A DNA stretch of 64,000 bases, from assembly GCA_025618425.1 (NCBI GenBank), contig CM046847.1, positions 13,307,468-13,371,467 on the forward strand. The letters are read 5' to 3'. The notes below the pieces were generated by a model. The model saw only the letters and a list, made by a program, of their open reading frames with translations. It was not told where the DNA came from and searched no databases. Both the position numbers and the translations under genes were made by a program. This DNA comes from Heliocidaris tuberculata. Taxonomy: Eukaryota; Echinodermata; Echinoidea; Camarodonta; Echinometridae. Of the stretch, positions 11,704 through 22,639 are shown in pieces (position 1 is the first letter of the stretch; the number at the start of each line of letters is the position of its first letter).

Positions 11704-12372
11704 TTAAACATAAAAGTATAAAGTAATTTGCAGAAAGCACCACATAAGATAAGTGTACAAACTGGAGAAAAAGCCAAGCATAGGAATTTGCGAATATTTG
11801 TACCAAGATCAGTAGCAAAAATACAGCCCATGTACAGTACTGGAAATCCTTAAAACCAATTTTTCAGACAGAACAGATTTTCGAAGATGAACAGTGAGAT
11901 GCGGCATGTACAACTTACTCTACTCACAGTTGGGCACAACGATGGCATAGTGTTTCTTTTCTAAAGTGAAATGATAAGCAGATTGTAGGTAAACATGCAT
12001 TTCTACACCTGACTTCAATATAAACAAGTCTTAGTCTTCCTTTATTGCAGTGGCCATCTATTTGATAACAATAACTGCTCTATTATATTTGGTATTATTA
12101 AACACTTTTTGGGCTATGACAAAATATCCATATCATGTCAAGATATCCAAAAAAGCCAATGCAAACTAAATTTTGTCTACCTAACCTAAAAGCTAGCTGA
12201 TTTGGGATTGAACTTATTGTCAGCTAAAAGCCAAATGAGCATTGCTGTATATTTAATCTACTTTACATTTATGTAAGCTTATATGAAACTGGACATAACA
12301 CCAGATTAGAGCTAAAATGGCATTATTGTCTGTTCAATCTAAATGCTTGCTGATATGAAACTGAACAAGCCA

Positions 12373-12649
12373 TCAGGTGAGGGCTAAAAAGGCTCTAAAA
12401 CATGCTTCTGGCTCTCAGCTGACCAAATGTAACATTTTGATATATTTCACTCCAATGGATCATAGTCTGTGCTGAGAGCCAAAAGGGCATTAATGCACAC
12501 ACTAAAGAGTTAACACCCTCCTGGCTCTCAACTGTCCAAATGTAGTATTCTATATATTGCACTCAAATCGAGTACATACCCTCTGCTGACAGCCAGAAGG
12601 GCACAATGCACTTATCACAGATTAAACACCCTTCTAGCTCTCAACAGAC
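12373..12649. repeat. Tandem cluster of hairpin repeats (about 112-bp period)
   Basis: Two clear hairpins (12468-12534 and 12582-12649) and one degenerate copy (about 12373-12421) alternate with related spacers (CAAATGTAACATTTTGATATA and CAAATGTAGTATTCTATATA). The cluster therefore grew by tandem duplication of hairpin plus spacer. It lies in the intron just downstream of exon 11 and ends about 20 bp from that exon. Confidence 0.75.
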
Positions 12650-12671
12650 GATACTTAAGACAAAACTTCAC

Positions 12672-12740
12672 CTGATCCCGAGGGGCAGATGGAATTTTAG
12701 TGACAGCCCTTTCACTCATTCTACGCATGAGGCCCTTTTG
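12672..12740 (-). CDS. Exon 11: basic RRMSERA segment (residues 163-185)
   Basis: The acceptor is TTTTCCCTCCAG|CA and the donor TCAG|GTGAAG. The 69 nt read QKGLMRRMSERAVTKIPSAP and then RDQ, phase 0 at both ends. RRMS fits a basophilic Ser/Thr kinase site (RRxS). IPSAPR is a small proline/Arg motif that SH3 domains could bind. It is skippable in frame. The adjacent intron holds a cluster of small hairpin repeats at 12.37-12.65 kb. Confidence 0.75.
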
Positions 12741-13179
12741 CTGGAGGGAAAAAGATGAACATGCAGAGAGACAAAGACAAAAAAATTATAAAGACAATTT
12801 TAAAAAAACAACACAAAAGAATGTTGAAAATAGTGAAACAGAGCACCCTTTAGAACTTTTAATTTCTTAAAGCATGATATTTTACAATATCTTACAATTT
12901 ACATTTCCTAAAATCCTATTTCACTGCTTGTACTGCTTTTGTTTTTGTTTTGTTTGGTTGGTGTTTTTTGCATATATATTATAATTCTTTTTCTTTAAAA
13001 AGTGAGATACATGTATATGATTCATTTAAATAACAAAATGATATGCGTAAATAAAAATTACATGTATTTAAAAAGTATAATGAAACACAATAATGAAAAC
13101 AAAACAATGGAACATGAAGCACTGAAAAGTAGACAAGCATTCTTATTCATACATAAACAAATAACATGAATTACATTTA

Positions 13180-13531
13180 ATGTTATTCAAATATAAACAA
13201 GCAATGAAATAGCATTTTTATTTTTATCAATTTCATAATTTTCCTTCTTCTCAATAGACTCCTGCTCTTTCTCCCTCCTTTCTCTTTCGTCTTCCCTGGC
13301 TTTTCTTTTTTCCCCCTTGTTTCTGTGCTTTATTTATAATTGCAAAGAATTGTTTGTGCTTATCATCAAATTGATTTTTAATTTCAATTTTTTCCCCTGT
13401 CAATTGAGTGATAATTGTATGATATTGTATTCTTTTATGTAATCTCTTCAATTATGCAACTTTGTAAACTCTGTTGTTTTTACAATGTCATTTTATCAAT
13501 AAACCAATATGAATGAATGAAAAAAAAAAGA
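13180..13531 (+). mobile_element. Probable LINE 3' end with poly-A tail
   Basis: T-rich 3' untranslated-like sequence ending in ATCAATAAACCAATATGAAT, GAATG and a poly-A run at about 13522-13531, a common ending for non-LTR retrotransposon copies. No coding part survives. Confidence 0.4.
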
Positions 13532-13668
13532 ACTCCAATTCTTAAATCATTGTACTGCCATCTAGAGTTGACAATGATATACATGTAACTCTAACTGCAG
13601 TGGCACATACCAGGTTGTGCAAACATGAAATTAGTTAACTCTCAAAACTACATGTACAATGTATATCA

Positions 13669-13752
13669 CCTGTTAAGAGCCAGATCGAAGGGCATTAACT
13701 TGGTGTTTTAAGTATATGAGTATATGAGTTAACGCCCCTCTGGCCCTCAGCA
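13669..13752. repeat. Short hairpin repeat, copy 4
   Basis: CTGTTAAGAGCCAGATCGAA / GGGCATTAAC on the left mirrors GTTAACGCCCCTCTGGCCCT on the right. The loop carries a duplicated TATATGAG. Confidence 0.8.
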
Positions 13753-14427
13753 TACATAATACCAAGTGTATTTATTTGTTAACTAATCACCCGAGACTTG
13801 ATCAATCTGTACAAGCCCCTATATGTCTAGCAATGTTATAATTCTGTGCACATGCAAACTGTACACATGATAATGGGCAACATTTTGGTTGCAATTCTGA
13901 ACAACCAAATTTGACTTATTTTTAGGTTTTTGGTGGCCCAGATCAACAATGAATTGCAAAGATTTTCACAAATATTTATCATTTTGTATCTGCAAGTGCA
14001 TCTTATATCTGTATTCACTGTCTTCCTTATTGACTTATGGCTTATTATTGAAAAAAAAAGAAGAAAAGAAAGCAAGACTTTCACTTACATCATATCTACA
14101 TGTACCATACATGTATATTCAACAACAAAAAAATTGTTAATTTGCCATGTCAGCCAACCATTTCTCTAACGCTTTTTAATATTTGGGTGCCCTACAGAGC
14201 AGTCTGGTGGCCCTGAGACTGGGTCATGGCTAGTTTCAAGCTTTGGTGATGATGGGGCCCATGTCAGGTGGGCAATGGAAACACACCTACCAGTATGCAT
14301 TCAAACTCTGGTAGGGGAGCATGCACACATTCACACAACGAAGACATGCTCAATCTCTTTAATAACGAGACAAGCATGCAAATGCATGCAGACACAATGC
14401 AAACCAAAGGGGTACCATATGGATATA

Positions 14428-14602
14428 CAGTGGAACCTCATTATCACAAACTCCTTGGGACCGCAGAAATTACTGTGTTATATCGAAACCATATTACATC
14501 AGGGTTAAAAAACAAAAGAATCCAAAGAAGTGGGACAAGTAAAACTACCTTGTTATAATGAGAGTTTATTATAACAGTGTTCTTTATAACGAGGTTCCAC
14601 TG
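14428..14602. mobile_element. pogo/Tigger-like MITE with TA duplication
   Basis: TA|CAGTGGAACCTCATTAT...ATAACGAGGTTCCACTG|TA. The CAGT(N)GAACCTC terminus with TA target is typical of pogo/Tigger-class Tc1/mariner MITEs. 175 bp with no coding capacity. A diverged relative lies at about 29540-29745. Confidence 0.85.
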
Positions 14603-14613
14603 TAACATGTTTA

Positions 14614-14802
14614 TAACACAATAAAAACTACTTTCAAAAAATAAACTCAAGGGCAATTTCAAAGGCCTATTGTACTGCCCATAGAAATCAGGTTCAGATT
14701 ACGTAATACGTCATTGTAATGTTCGCACATTTCTAAAGGTGATAGACAGGGCTATTGATATTGCCTTGAGTTGATTTTTCGAAAATAGTTTTTATCATGT
14801 TT
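14614..14802. mobile_element. Inverted-repeat MITE (AACACRATAAAAACTACTTTC), copy 1
   Basis: Arms AACACAATAAAAACTACTTT...AACTCAAGGGCAATTTC and the mirror GATATTGCCTTGAGTT...AGTTTTTATCATGTT. It abuts the preceding Tigger-like MITE. A second copy is at 32491-32677 and a degraded one at about 47270-47470. Confidence 0.8.
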
Positions 14803-14939
14803 TATGTTTTTACAAAGTGATATACATGTTATGAATTGCACACTAACAACAAGATATAATCATTACCAATAAATCAATGATATACACAGCTAGTTACACA
14901 ACTACGTATATGTGAGAATTTATACCAACAAAGCCTTAA

Positions 14940-15353
14940 GGCAACCGCACACCTTACGATCGGTCTGCGATCCGATTTGTGAAATAAATCGCTGTGGCAT
15001 TAAATATTGGCATTTTGACAAATGAAATCTATTCTATTCAAGTTCTGAAAAGTAACATGAATACTAAACATAGGGTTTTGGTGAGCTGTCAGCTTTTTAC
15101 AGGGAATAAGGACAAAATTAGTTTCAAATCGTAGGCAGTCGTACGATTTTTGTGACGTCACTACGACTCGGAGCCGATTTGACTATTCCACCGACAAGAA
15201 AACTCTGCAAAGGCCGTATTAGCGATTTTACTATCTGTATGACTGTTCAGACCCTTAATCCAATATATTTTTCGTTTTTAAATGATTTGTCAAAATATAT
15301 TACATTTTCTTCTGAAATCGGATCGCAGACCGATCGTAAGGTGTGCGGTGGCC
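14940..15353. mobile_element. 414-bp TIR element (GGCAACCGCACACCTTACGA)
   Basis: Nearly perfect 40-bp inverted termini, GGCAACCGCACACCTTACGA on the left and the complement ending AAGGTGTGCGGTGGCC on the right. Flanks are TTAA on the left and TTTA on the right, so a TTAA target is likely. The centre contains GTGACGTCAC. No transposase frame. Confidence 0.85.
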
Positions 15354-15647
15354 TTTAGAGGCTTTTCTAAAGTTCTCTTTTTCATTTTCATTTAATATAA
15401 AAAGCCTGTGTAACATGAATATAATTACATCTTGCACCAATGTACTTGTTTTTTGAAGGAACTGAGAACTAAATTAAACATAACAAAACTAAACTCTCGA
15501 TATTCATACAACAGAGACTTCACTAAATGTCTCATATATAATCGAAAGCTGACATTAAATGACACTGACAATATCAATCGATCAGGATTACAGACTAAAG
15601 AACACAGTATGGATCAGGCATCAAAACATACACGTATGTTCACTTAT

Positions 15648-16814
15648 ACACAGCAAAAACGCTGTTTAAAATTTCGCTGTTTAAAATTGTGTTGTTTAAA
15701 TTTTAAACAATATTGTTTAAAAGACGGACCCTGTATTTTAAACAACTGCTGTTTAAGACATCAATGATATTGTAGAATAATATTTTAAACAACGTTGTTT
15801 AAAAAGATTGAAAATTCGCGCTAGACGGGTTTCCTTCTCCACCAAACACGGCCGGGCTTCATCATGGCGGATGACTTTGTGGTTGACATGTTGCAGAAGT
15901 TCCAAATGCCGGAGCTAATTGATACATTCAGAGGTAAGCATTTAGACTAAATATATTGTAATCTGATCGAGTTTATACTCAAGACATATTTGTGCTGCCA
16001 TGACACCTATATAATTTCTAGATCTAAGCCACAGTCACATAATTAATTATGATTTAGACCTGCAACTTTGCAAGTCGCCCTTCCAGCATAGCGCAGCGCA
16101 GTTTAAGCTAGCTGCACACAGTGAATGTGCGCGTGGGTCCAGTCCTATACTGTATGTGCAAATAACTTAAACTGCGCTGCGCTGCAAAGTTCCAGGTCTA
16201 CATAATTTATTTTGTGGATGTGGTCAAGATCTAGACATCGTGTAGATGTCACCGCAACACAAATATGTCTTGAGTATAAACTCGATCAGATTACAATACA
16301 TTTAGTCTAAATGCTTACCTCAGAACGTATCAATCAGCTCTGGCATTTGGAACTTACTTTTGTACAACAGCCTTAAACAACCGTGTATGTTTAAACACAT
16401 CTGTAGGCCCTATAATGTTTGAAACAATTATTTTGAACAATTAACTTTGAATGTATTTTTTAAACAACAGTTGTGCAAAAAGTTTTAAACAACAGTTGTG
16501 CAAAAAGTTTTAAACAACTTAATTTAAACAACCTGGATGTTTTAAACAATTTTTTTAAAACAACAAATATTTTAAACAATAGTTGTGAAAAAGTTTTAAA
16601 CAACTGTGTGTATTAAAACAACTTAATTTAAACAACCTAGTTGTTTAAAAAGCCGTTGTATAAAAAAATTGTTTAAAATTTTAAACAACAGGCTGTTTAA
16701 AGTTTAAACAACCTTGGTTGTTTAACATTTTAAAACAACAGTTGTTAGAGTGACCGGCTTAAACAGTGTTGTTTAAAAATTTTGAAGAGTTGTTTAAAAT
16801 ATTTTTTACTGTGT
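15648..16814. mobile_element. Foldback transposon with TTTAAACAAC arrays and a captured exon
   Basis: The outer ends ACACAGCAAAAACGCTG and its approximate complement TTTTTTACTGTGT enclose dense arrays of TTTAAACAAC/GTTGTTTAAA (15662-15802 and 16370-16800). Between the arrays is a long imperfect palindrome (arms about 15895-16053 and 16203-16350) that includes a coding-like first exon with splice donor. A 150-bp relative with the same ends and GTTTAAA units is at 36973-37122. Confidence 0.75.
15864..15933 (+). pseudogene. Captured first-exon fragment (SAM-like start)
   Basis: A good start context (ATCATGG) opens MADDFVVDMLQKFQMPELID and TFR, ending at a consensus donor AGAG|GTAAGC after 23 codons plus one base. 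The LQKFxMPELIDxF pattern resembles the first helices of a SAM domain (inference). A GC-richer leader precedes it (GGCCGGGCTTCATC). An inverted copy of its 3' part at 16319-16355 has TGA in place of the Arg codon. It lies on the strand opposite to the adaptor gene and has no partner exons nearby. Confidence 0.5.
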
Positions 16815-18077
16815 AAATGTATAATGAAGTCCAATACCAATTACAACCAAAGAAATAGAACAGTACTTTAAATGGTCAAATAATTACCCGACGTTTTGCC
16901 CCCTTTCGTTTTTCCTGAACCTCAAGCGCACATCCCATGAGGGTTTGATAAAAAACTTTGGAGCAGTACATATTGTCCCTTCGGCTTCTCCTCAAATTGG
17001 TACCACGTCTAAGAGACATCATACTTTCTTTAAAACAATACACCTACTAATGGGCCTGGAATAGCAAAATGCCTTCACACAAAATGCATTCTCTCCATAA
17101 TCATCCCTTTCCGCTGACAATTCAACAACCTTGTAGGAAAACAATTGGGCGCAAAAATCACAACTTTTGACAGATTCTAGGTTCTTTGTTTTTCTAAGGC
17201 AACCTTTTGATACCTCCCATTAGAAATTCTGCCAGAACTTGACTACAACACTTATTCTTGACATATCCTGAGGCCCGTATTTTAATCTTAAGACCTCAGT
17301 AAGATATTAAAGGTGTAGAAGTTTATGTTCAAACAAAAGGGAAAAAATTATTTTTAAACATGTATACTACTGTGTTTCAATGTCTATACATGTACATCCC
17401 TGGTTAGTCAATATCTAATTTTACTCTTTGAAATGGGGCTAAAGGTCATATAGGACTTTTATTTTCATAAAATTAATGTCAATGAAACATTTAGTACTCA
17501 AATTTGAAATAGGACTCAAGTATTCCATTTTAATATCTATACTAAGTAATCCCAAATAAAGTAAAACCGTTACTTCTTTACACATACAATGTACATGATT
17601 TTAATGAGTAAATGCATTCCTCCAATTTCATATTATATCACATGACAATAACAATTCTGCTTGAATCCATCCAACATGTTTTGTCCCCCAAAATTTAAAA
17701 TAAAATGTTGGAATTATCAAGCCCAGGGGAATTAAAGACCGAAAATTTTCACCCTTTAAAATCAAAGCAACGTTTTGCCTATGAAACTTTTGGCACATAC
17801 ATGTATTTCACTTTTTATTTTTGCATACATAACACCTTGAATTTATGACTCAACAACATGAAATAGAATAGGCCTATCATGTAAGACTGTAGCAGGATAT
17901 AATACATAAGAAAAATATATAAAAGTCTCATTAACACATGAACTATATAAACTGCCTCCAAAGGCATCATGGCAAAATAAAATAAAATTTGACATGAAGG
18001 GTAAGTCGGGCTAAGAAAAATAGAAACAAAAGCCCCTAAACATATTTGGGCCATTCTTTGTAAAGTGAAACAAACTG

Positions 18078-18650
18078 TCATACACGTGACCATCTAATTT
18101 TGCCTCATGCTGGAAAATCAGATTACATGTTATTGATTTTTTTTAAATCATCAGTTTCTACATGAAAAAGATGTTCCTTTCTTTGACAAGAAAAAAAAAA
18201 AATTCTAAACCATAATGTTTTTAAAGAGACATTTAAAAATGCCCTTTTTTGATTGGTCACACATATGACTGATCCAATTTTCACTTCTAAAAGAAAAGAA
18301 TGTTCACCCCTTGAAGAAAAATTGATTTCATCCTGTTCAGAGCAATCCCATCATACAGCAATGAAACATAGAAATTTGCACTCCAAAGGAAATATGAGAA
18401 AAGTAGGTTTAACTATCAATTAGTCAGACCCTTTTTCATGCGAGGTCACACACGTGACCGACCTAATGTTGACCTCTGAAAAAAAATGATGTAGATGTAA
18501 TCTCATTTAAAATAATTACCCTCAGTCTGGTGGGAGTAAGACTGTTGTTTACAGTTTTAAAAAATTAGAGACTTCTGCTATAAGATAAATACTAAAAAAA
18601 TTAGGTTTAAATCAACTATTTTTCAGGACTTTGGTCATACACATGACTGA
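18078..18650. repeat. Degenerate ~185-bp tandem repeats with palindromic CACGTG/CATATG cores
   Basis: GTCATACACGTGACC (18078), GGTCACACATATGACTGA (18256), GGTCACACACGTGACCGA (18445) and GGTCATACACATGACTGA (18633) are spaced 177-189 bp apart and followed by similar text (ATCTAATTTT, ATCCAATTTTCAC, ACCTAATGTTGAC). An old tandem array whose best-kept part is the palindrome. Confidence 0.6.
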
Positions 18651-19200
18651 GAATGGCCCATTTACACATCTGTGTGTTATAAGATACATAAATGTGAAGC
18701 ACATTATGCTTAACTCATTTCATTTTGCAGCTGCTTTTTCCCCCCGCAGTTACATGTAAATGCCTCAAGTTTGAAATAGGCTTAAAGGTCAATGGCAAGG
18801 TCAAGATATAATTCAACTGGAGAGGAAGCTTTCTATTATGAAGCTTCAGATTATTTAAAGGTACTGTACGTTATTTCTTCTAAGGCCAAAAATATTGTAT
18901 GAATGTGATATTAGAAAATATAGTTGAAGAACCTCCTCCAAATATAGGAACTGAAACTGACTTTTCATGAAATAAGTAACCATTAAATTTCAAATGGAAT
19001 TTTAGGCAGGTTGCCAAATACTATAGCGGAGCCCAGTACAACACTGGTGATCTGTAACCAAATAAATGATTTGGTTTAATACAGAATCAATGATTTGAAA
19101 ATAGAATCATACCCTTGGCACTCCTCAATGGTTTTCCATTTTACATAAAAATGTTAGGGAACCGATGAATGTAGGATTTGGTATCCGCTATTATTGTTAA

Positions 19201-19686
19201 AGCTAATTTACAGTATTGGTAGCGAAAAGGTTTTGTAAAGAAACATGTTAAATATAATCTCATGTTGTTCTCCTTGCATCAAAAGATGTTTGTAAGAGAT
19301 CATTTGGTATTCCATCTTTGATTTTTTTGGTGAATTTCAGTGTAAATATCTGTGGGGAAACCTAGCTCACTGCCATACGATAGGACCTTTCCAACCTGAT
19401 GGCTCCCGGCACAACAATCTTGGGGCTTCACATAGAGATAGCATGTGTGTCACTTTTGTGTGTAGTTTCCTCATTGGTGTGTGTATAGTGTATAGTGCAT
19501 GCTGCCGTTGTTGGGAGTTTACGTGCCTGGCCTGGTATATAAATTATTTTTTGCCTTTCATTTGTTTAATATTAAACTTTAGTAGGCAAAATTTTCACAG
19601 TATTGCTAGTATCTTGCTATTTATCAATAAAAATCCAAGAAATCTTCCAAAAGGTTTTTGAGGGCTTACCAAACTGTACATTGCCT
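19201..19686 (+). mobile_element. TTAA-flanked 490-bp element (AGCTAATTTACAG family), copy 1
   Basis: TTAA at 19197-19200 and 19687-19690. Starts AGCTAATTTACAGTATTGGT and ends with GTTTTTGAGGGCTTACCAAA...TTGCCT. It is about collinear with 49991-50493 over its whole length. Confidence 0.8.
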
Positions 19687-20040
19687 TTAAAGGTATAATG
19701 TTGATCCTGGCCAAACTTCATAATGTTTGAAAATTTTGCAAAAGGGACAACATATTTTCATAATTCAATTCATCGGTTGAGAATGTATGGTACTATAGTA
19801 CTTCATTATGAATACACATTTAGCAAACACAAACTATGACAACATACAAACAATATGTGTAACTGGAGTAATTCTAACCACAAGGATACATGGACTGCCA
19901 ACAAATGAAAGTGGGTTCCCCCCCCCCCCCCCCCATCATATTATGCCTGCCATTCTTAACATTATTTTAAAAGGGAAAAAAAATCTATGTTCCCAAACTA
20001 AGAATTTTCTTGAAAAAGAACCATGGGTTATTCTACATTT

Positions 20041-20152
20041 CAGTGGCGTAGATACGCACACACTTTCTATTGTTAGTGGGGGGGATGATGAATAGATCAT
20101 CCCCCCCCCCACTAACAATGGATAATTATGCGTGTCTACGTCCGTGCTACAT
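20041..20152. mobile_element. Small palindromic MITE (CAGTGGCGTAGA)
   Basis: CAGTGGCGTAGATACGCACA...GTTAGTGGGGGGG on the left mirrors CCCCCCCACTAACA...GCGTGTCTACGTCCGTGCT on the right. The loop is about 20 bp. Confidence 0.75.
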
Positions 20153-21059
20153 TTAGTAGGCTGTATTACCATGCTACTCTATCCTTAACCCTCCAATGCA
20201 TCTCCTACTCATACACTATTATACCGCATAGTGCTGTCGTCATATTCAATTTTGTCAACATGGTGGGTCAAATTTATGACCAGTGTCAATAGTTGTAGAT
20301 CAGTAGATTTCATGTTCAAGAACAAGTTACAGTCGGCAATGAAATGGAGCATAACAGTAATCTAGAAACACTGAAACATCTAAAAGAAGTATTACAACAC
20401 ATAACAAATAATTTGATGTGGAATTCGGACCAACGTCAACTCTACTCCAATAGATATTTGATGTGAAATTCACAGTTGAATATTATCATAATCATGTTGC
20501 CAATATCATAATCTTTGTTGACATGTCATCTTCCCCCTAAAATGGCATTATGTTGACAAGACTGTCGACCAAAGACTTGGCAACGACAGCACTAATACCA
20601 GAGTAAGAGATTTTCAGTATCAGACATGGTTCCTGAGGTGTTGGATGATACGGTTTGTGTTTCCCTTTTCTTACCCATACTACATGTACATGTATACGAA
20701 TGACTGTGCAATAAATGATAAATAAGGTTGTACAACACATGTTCCGGTGGCAAATGCCCCATGGTTAATAACCTACACTAAACAAATTCTTACTTTCAAC
20801 CCTAGATCAAGCACTGTGCCTAACCCAACCCTTATCTTCGGCATAATGAAGCCCAGAGCTATTGTCACTGGAGCATGATGTTGAAGCATCAACAAATAAA
20901 GATCATTTTCTTTTGAAGACAACCACCGTTCATACAACTCTTACCGACCTGCTGCACGGTATCCTCCAAAACTGAATAGATACTGCAACACTGTCAAAGT
21001 TGGAAAAAAAGGTGCCTGGGTAATATAGGAGCGGTCTTCCATTGTGTCTTAAAATATAT

Positions 21060-21440
21060 AAAAGTATGCAGAACCTGGTGAACATTTCCTTTTCACTCCT
21101 TGCACTTTAGTGATGAATACAGCCTTTGTATCTGGGTTCACCATTGTGGTACAAAGGTCTTCGGGTGCAGTATTCCGAAAAACCATGTCAGGGCGATTCC
21201 TTGCAATGTGTCCCATAGGTCGACATAGGTCTTTTTTTCCTCCTATTTCATCCAAAAATGAAGAAACTCTCAATATTACCATTAAATAATGGTGCTTCCT
21301 GCTATCACTACCATTGGTCATGGCCATATCAAGAGATTTTTCATTCATGGATGAAATGGATAAATGTCACATGTCCTACAGGACACATTGCACGGAATTG
21401 TCCCACAGCAGACTTGAAAGAATTCTTGTTCTGTCTGAGA
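21060..21440. pseudogene. Inverted pair of decayed zinc-knuckle-like sequences
   Basis: The plus strand at about 21358-21410 reads VTCPTGHIARNCPT; the minus strand at about 21180-21240 reads CRPMGHIARNRPD. GHIARNC is the second half of a CCHC zinc knuckle as found in CNBP-like and gag-like proteins. The expected first Cys pair is damaged. The two copies face each other with flanking inverted similarity (ATTTCATCCAAAAATGA against TCATTCATGGATGAAAT). Origin (retroelement or host gene) is not decidable here. Confidence 0.4.
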
Positions 21441-21639
21441 TCATTTATCGTCTTGAACAAGCTACATGGCACTAATGGCAGCAATATCAAAGGGCTGCAC
21501 CTCCCTGTCGGTTTCTGGTATCGTAAAAATGATAACTGGTTTTCACTTGTGTATAGCGCTTTGGTGTACCACGCTATAATTCATGATGCCAGCCAATTCC
21601 AAGCTTTTCAAGTCAGTTTCTAAAGGAGAACTTCTACAA

Positions 21640-21815
21640 AGTACACGATTACAATCAAACCTGCTTTAGTGACCACATACATGTATGTATAAAGATAATT
21701 TTCATTTCCCTTGAACAGTGTGTTATAAGAACCTGTACATAAAGACCACCTGCTCATTTAAACTGATTTTCTTGTCTCCCTTGAGGGGTCTTTATATACA
21801 GGTTTCACTGTATTT
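21640..21815. mobile_element. Degraded Tigger-like MITE
   Basis: ACAATCAAACCTGCTTTAGTG on the left and TATATACAGGTTTCACTGTA on the right form loosely inverted ends of the CAGTGAAACCTG type, with TA flanking on the right. Confidence 0.4.
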
Positions 21816-21896
21816 GGTCACCACGCAGTGTTGCACAGTGGTGAATACTCTGGAAGCAAAGTACGATGAATTAAAATCCATAAGTAGCATTGCTGT

Positions 21897-22130
21897 ATGT
21901 CTCTCTATCTCTCTCTCTCACTCTTCCTCTCTTTCTCTCCCTCTCTCTCTATCTTTCTTTTTCTCAATCCATGAGTACAAGATGACTTCTGTATAACAAC
22001 TTGATTATGTCAAGAGGAGTTAAATATTGAGGAATGCTCTAGCTGCAAGTAGAGAATTCTGAGCTTCACCCAATGATAACCAATGCTGATAGAAATACAT
22101 GTACATGTAGTCATCATACAACTCTCTCCC

Positions 22131-22160
<30 letters not shown>
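21897..22160. repeat. CT-rich microsatellites
   Basis: CTCTCTCT/CTTTCT runs at about 21899-21965 and 22124-22160 separated by non-repetitive sequence. Confidence 0.9.
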
Positions 22161-22162
<2 letters not shown>

Positions 22163-22389
22163 TTACTCAAAGAGTAAACATATCTCATGTTAATACCAGC
22201 TTGATTGCATAAATACTAATAAACCAAATTATGTTTATTGGCTATTACAATGTAGGTAAATATAACCAAAGTACAGCAATGAACAAAATTACTGATCAGC
22301 AAACAATGCAGAGCATAAACCTGGCTTTAGGATCCTTAATGTCTCATTAAAACATGATTTTGTAAAATAGGTGTTTACATCATACTCAC

Positions 22390-22430
22390 CAAATCAGTAA
22401 GTCTATTCGATGATGGCTGACTCCAAGAAG
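22390..22430 (-). CDS. Exon 10: Ser-rich linker (residues 149-162)
   Basis: The acceptor is TTATTATTAG|CT, with a short pyrimidine tract, and the donor TTTG|GTGAGTAT. In the frame set by exon 9 it reads SWSQPSSNRLTDL after a split Ala; the alternative frames contain a stop or break the downstream phase. It leaves phase 0. A 9.6-kb intron follows. Confidence 0.62.
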
Positions 22431-22639
22431 CTAATAATAAAAAAACAGAATCATAAATCAGATAATTAATTTTGCTTCTTTTGAAAATAAAAAGTAGTTA
22501 TTTCACAATGTATTCATAAAACACATTCATTGATTACAATACTGTCTGCTTCATTTCAGATGACTTCAACTGTAGCAAAATTAGAAGTTAATGCCCTTCT
22601 GGCTCTCAGCAGACTTATCTCCTGCTGAATCCTTGAAAC

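Noticed and set aside
19808..20172. Frames with PPPPPH and GGGMIY
   Set aside because: Generated by C/G homopolymers and the CAGTGGCGTAGA palindrome.
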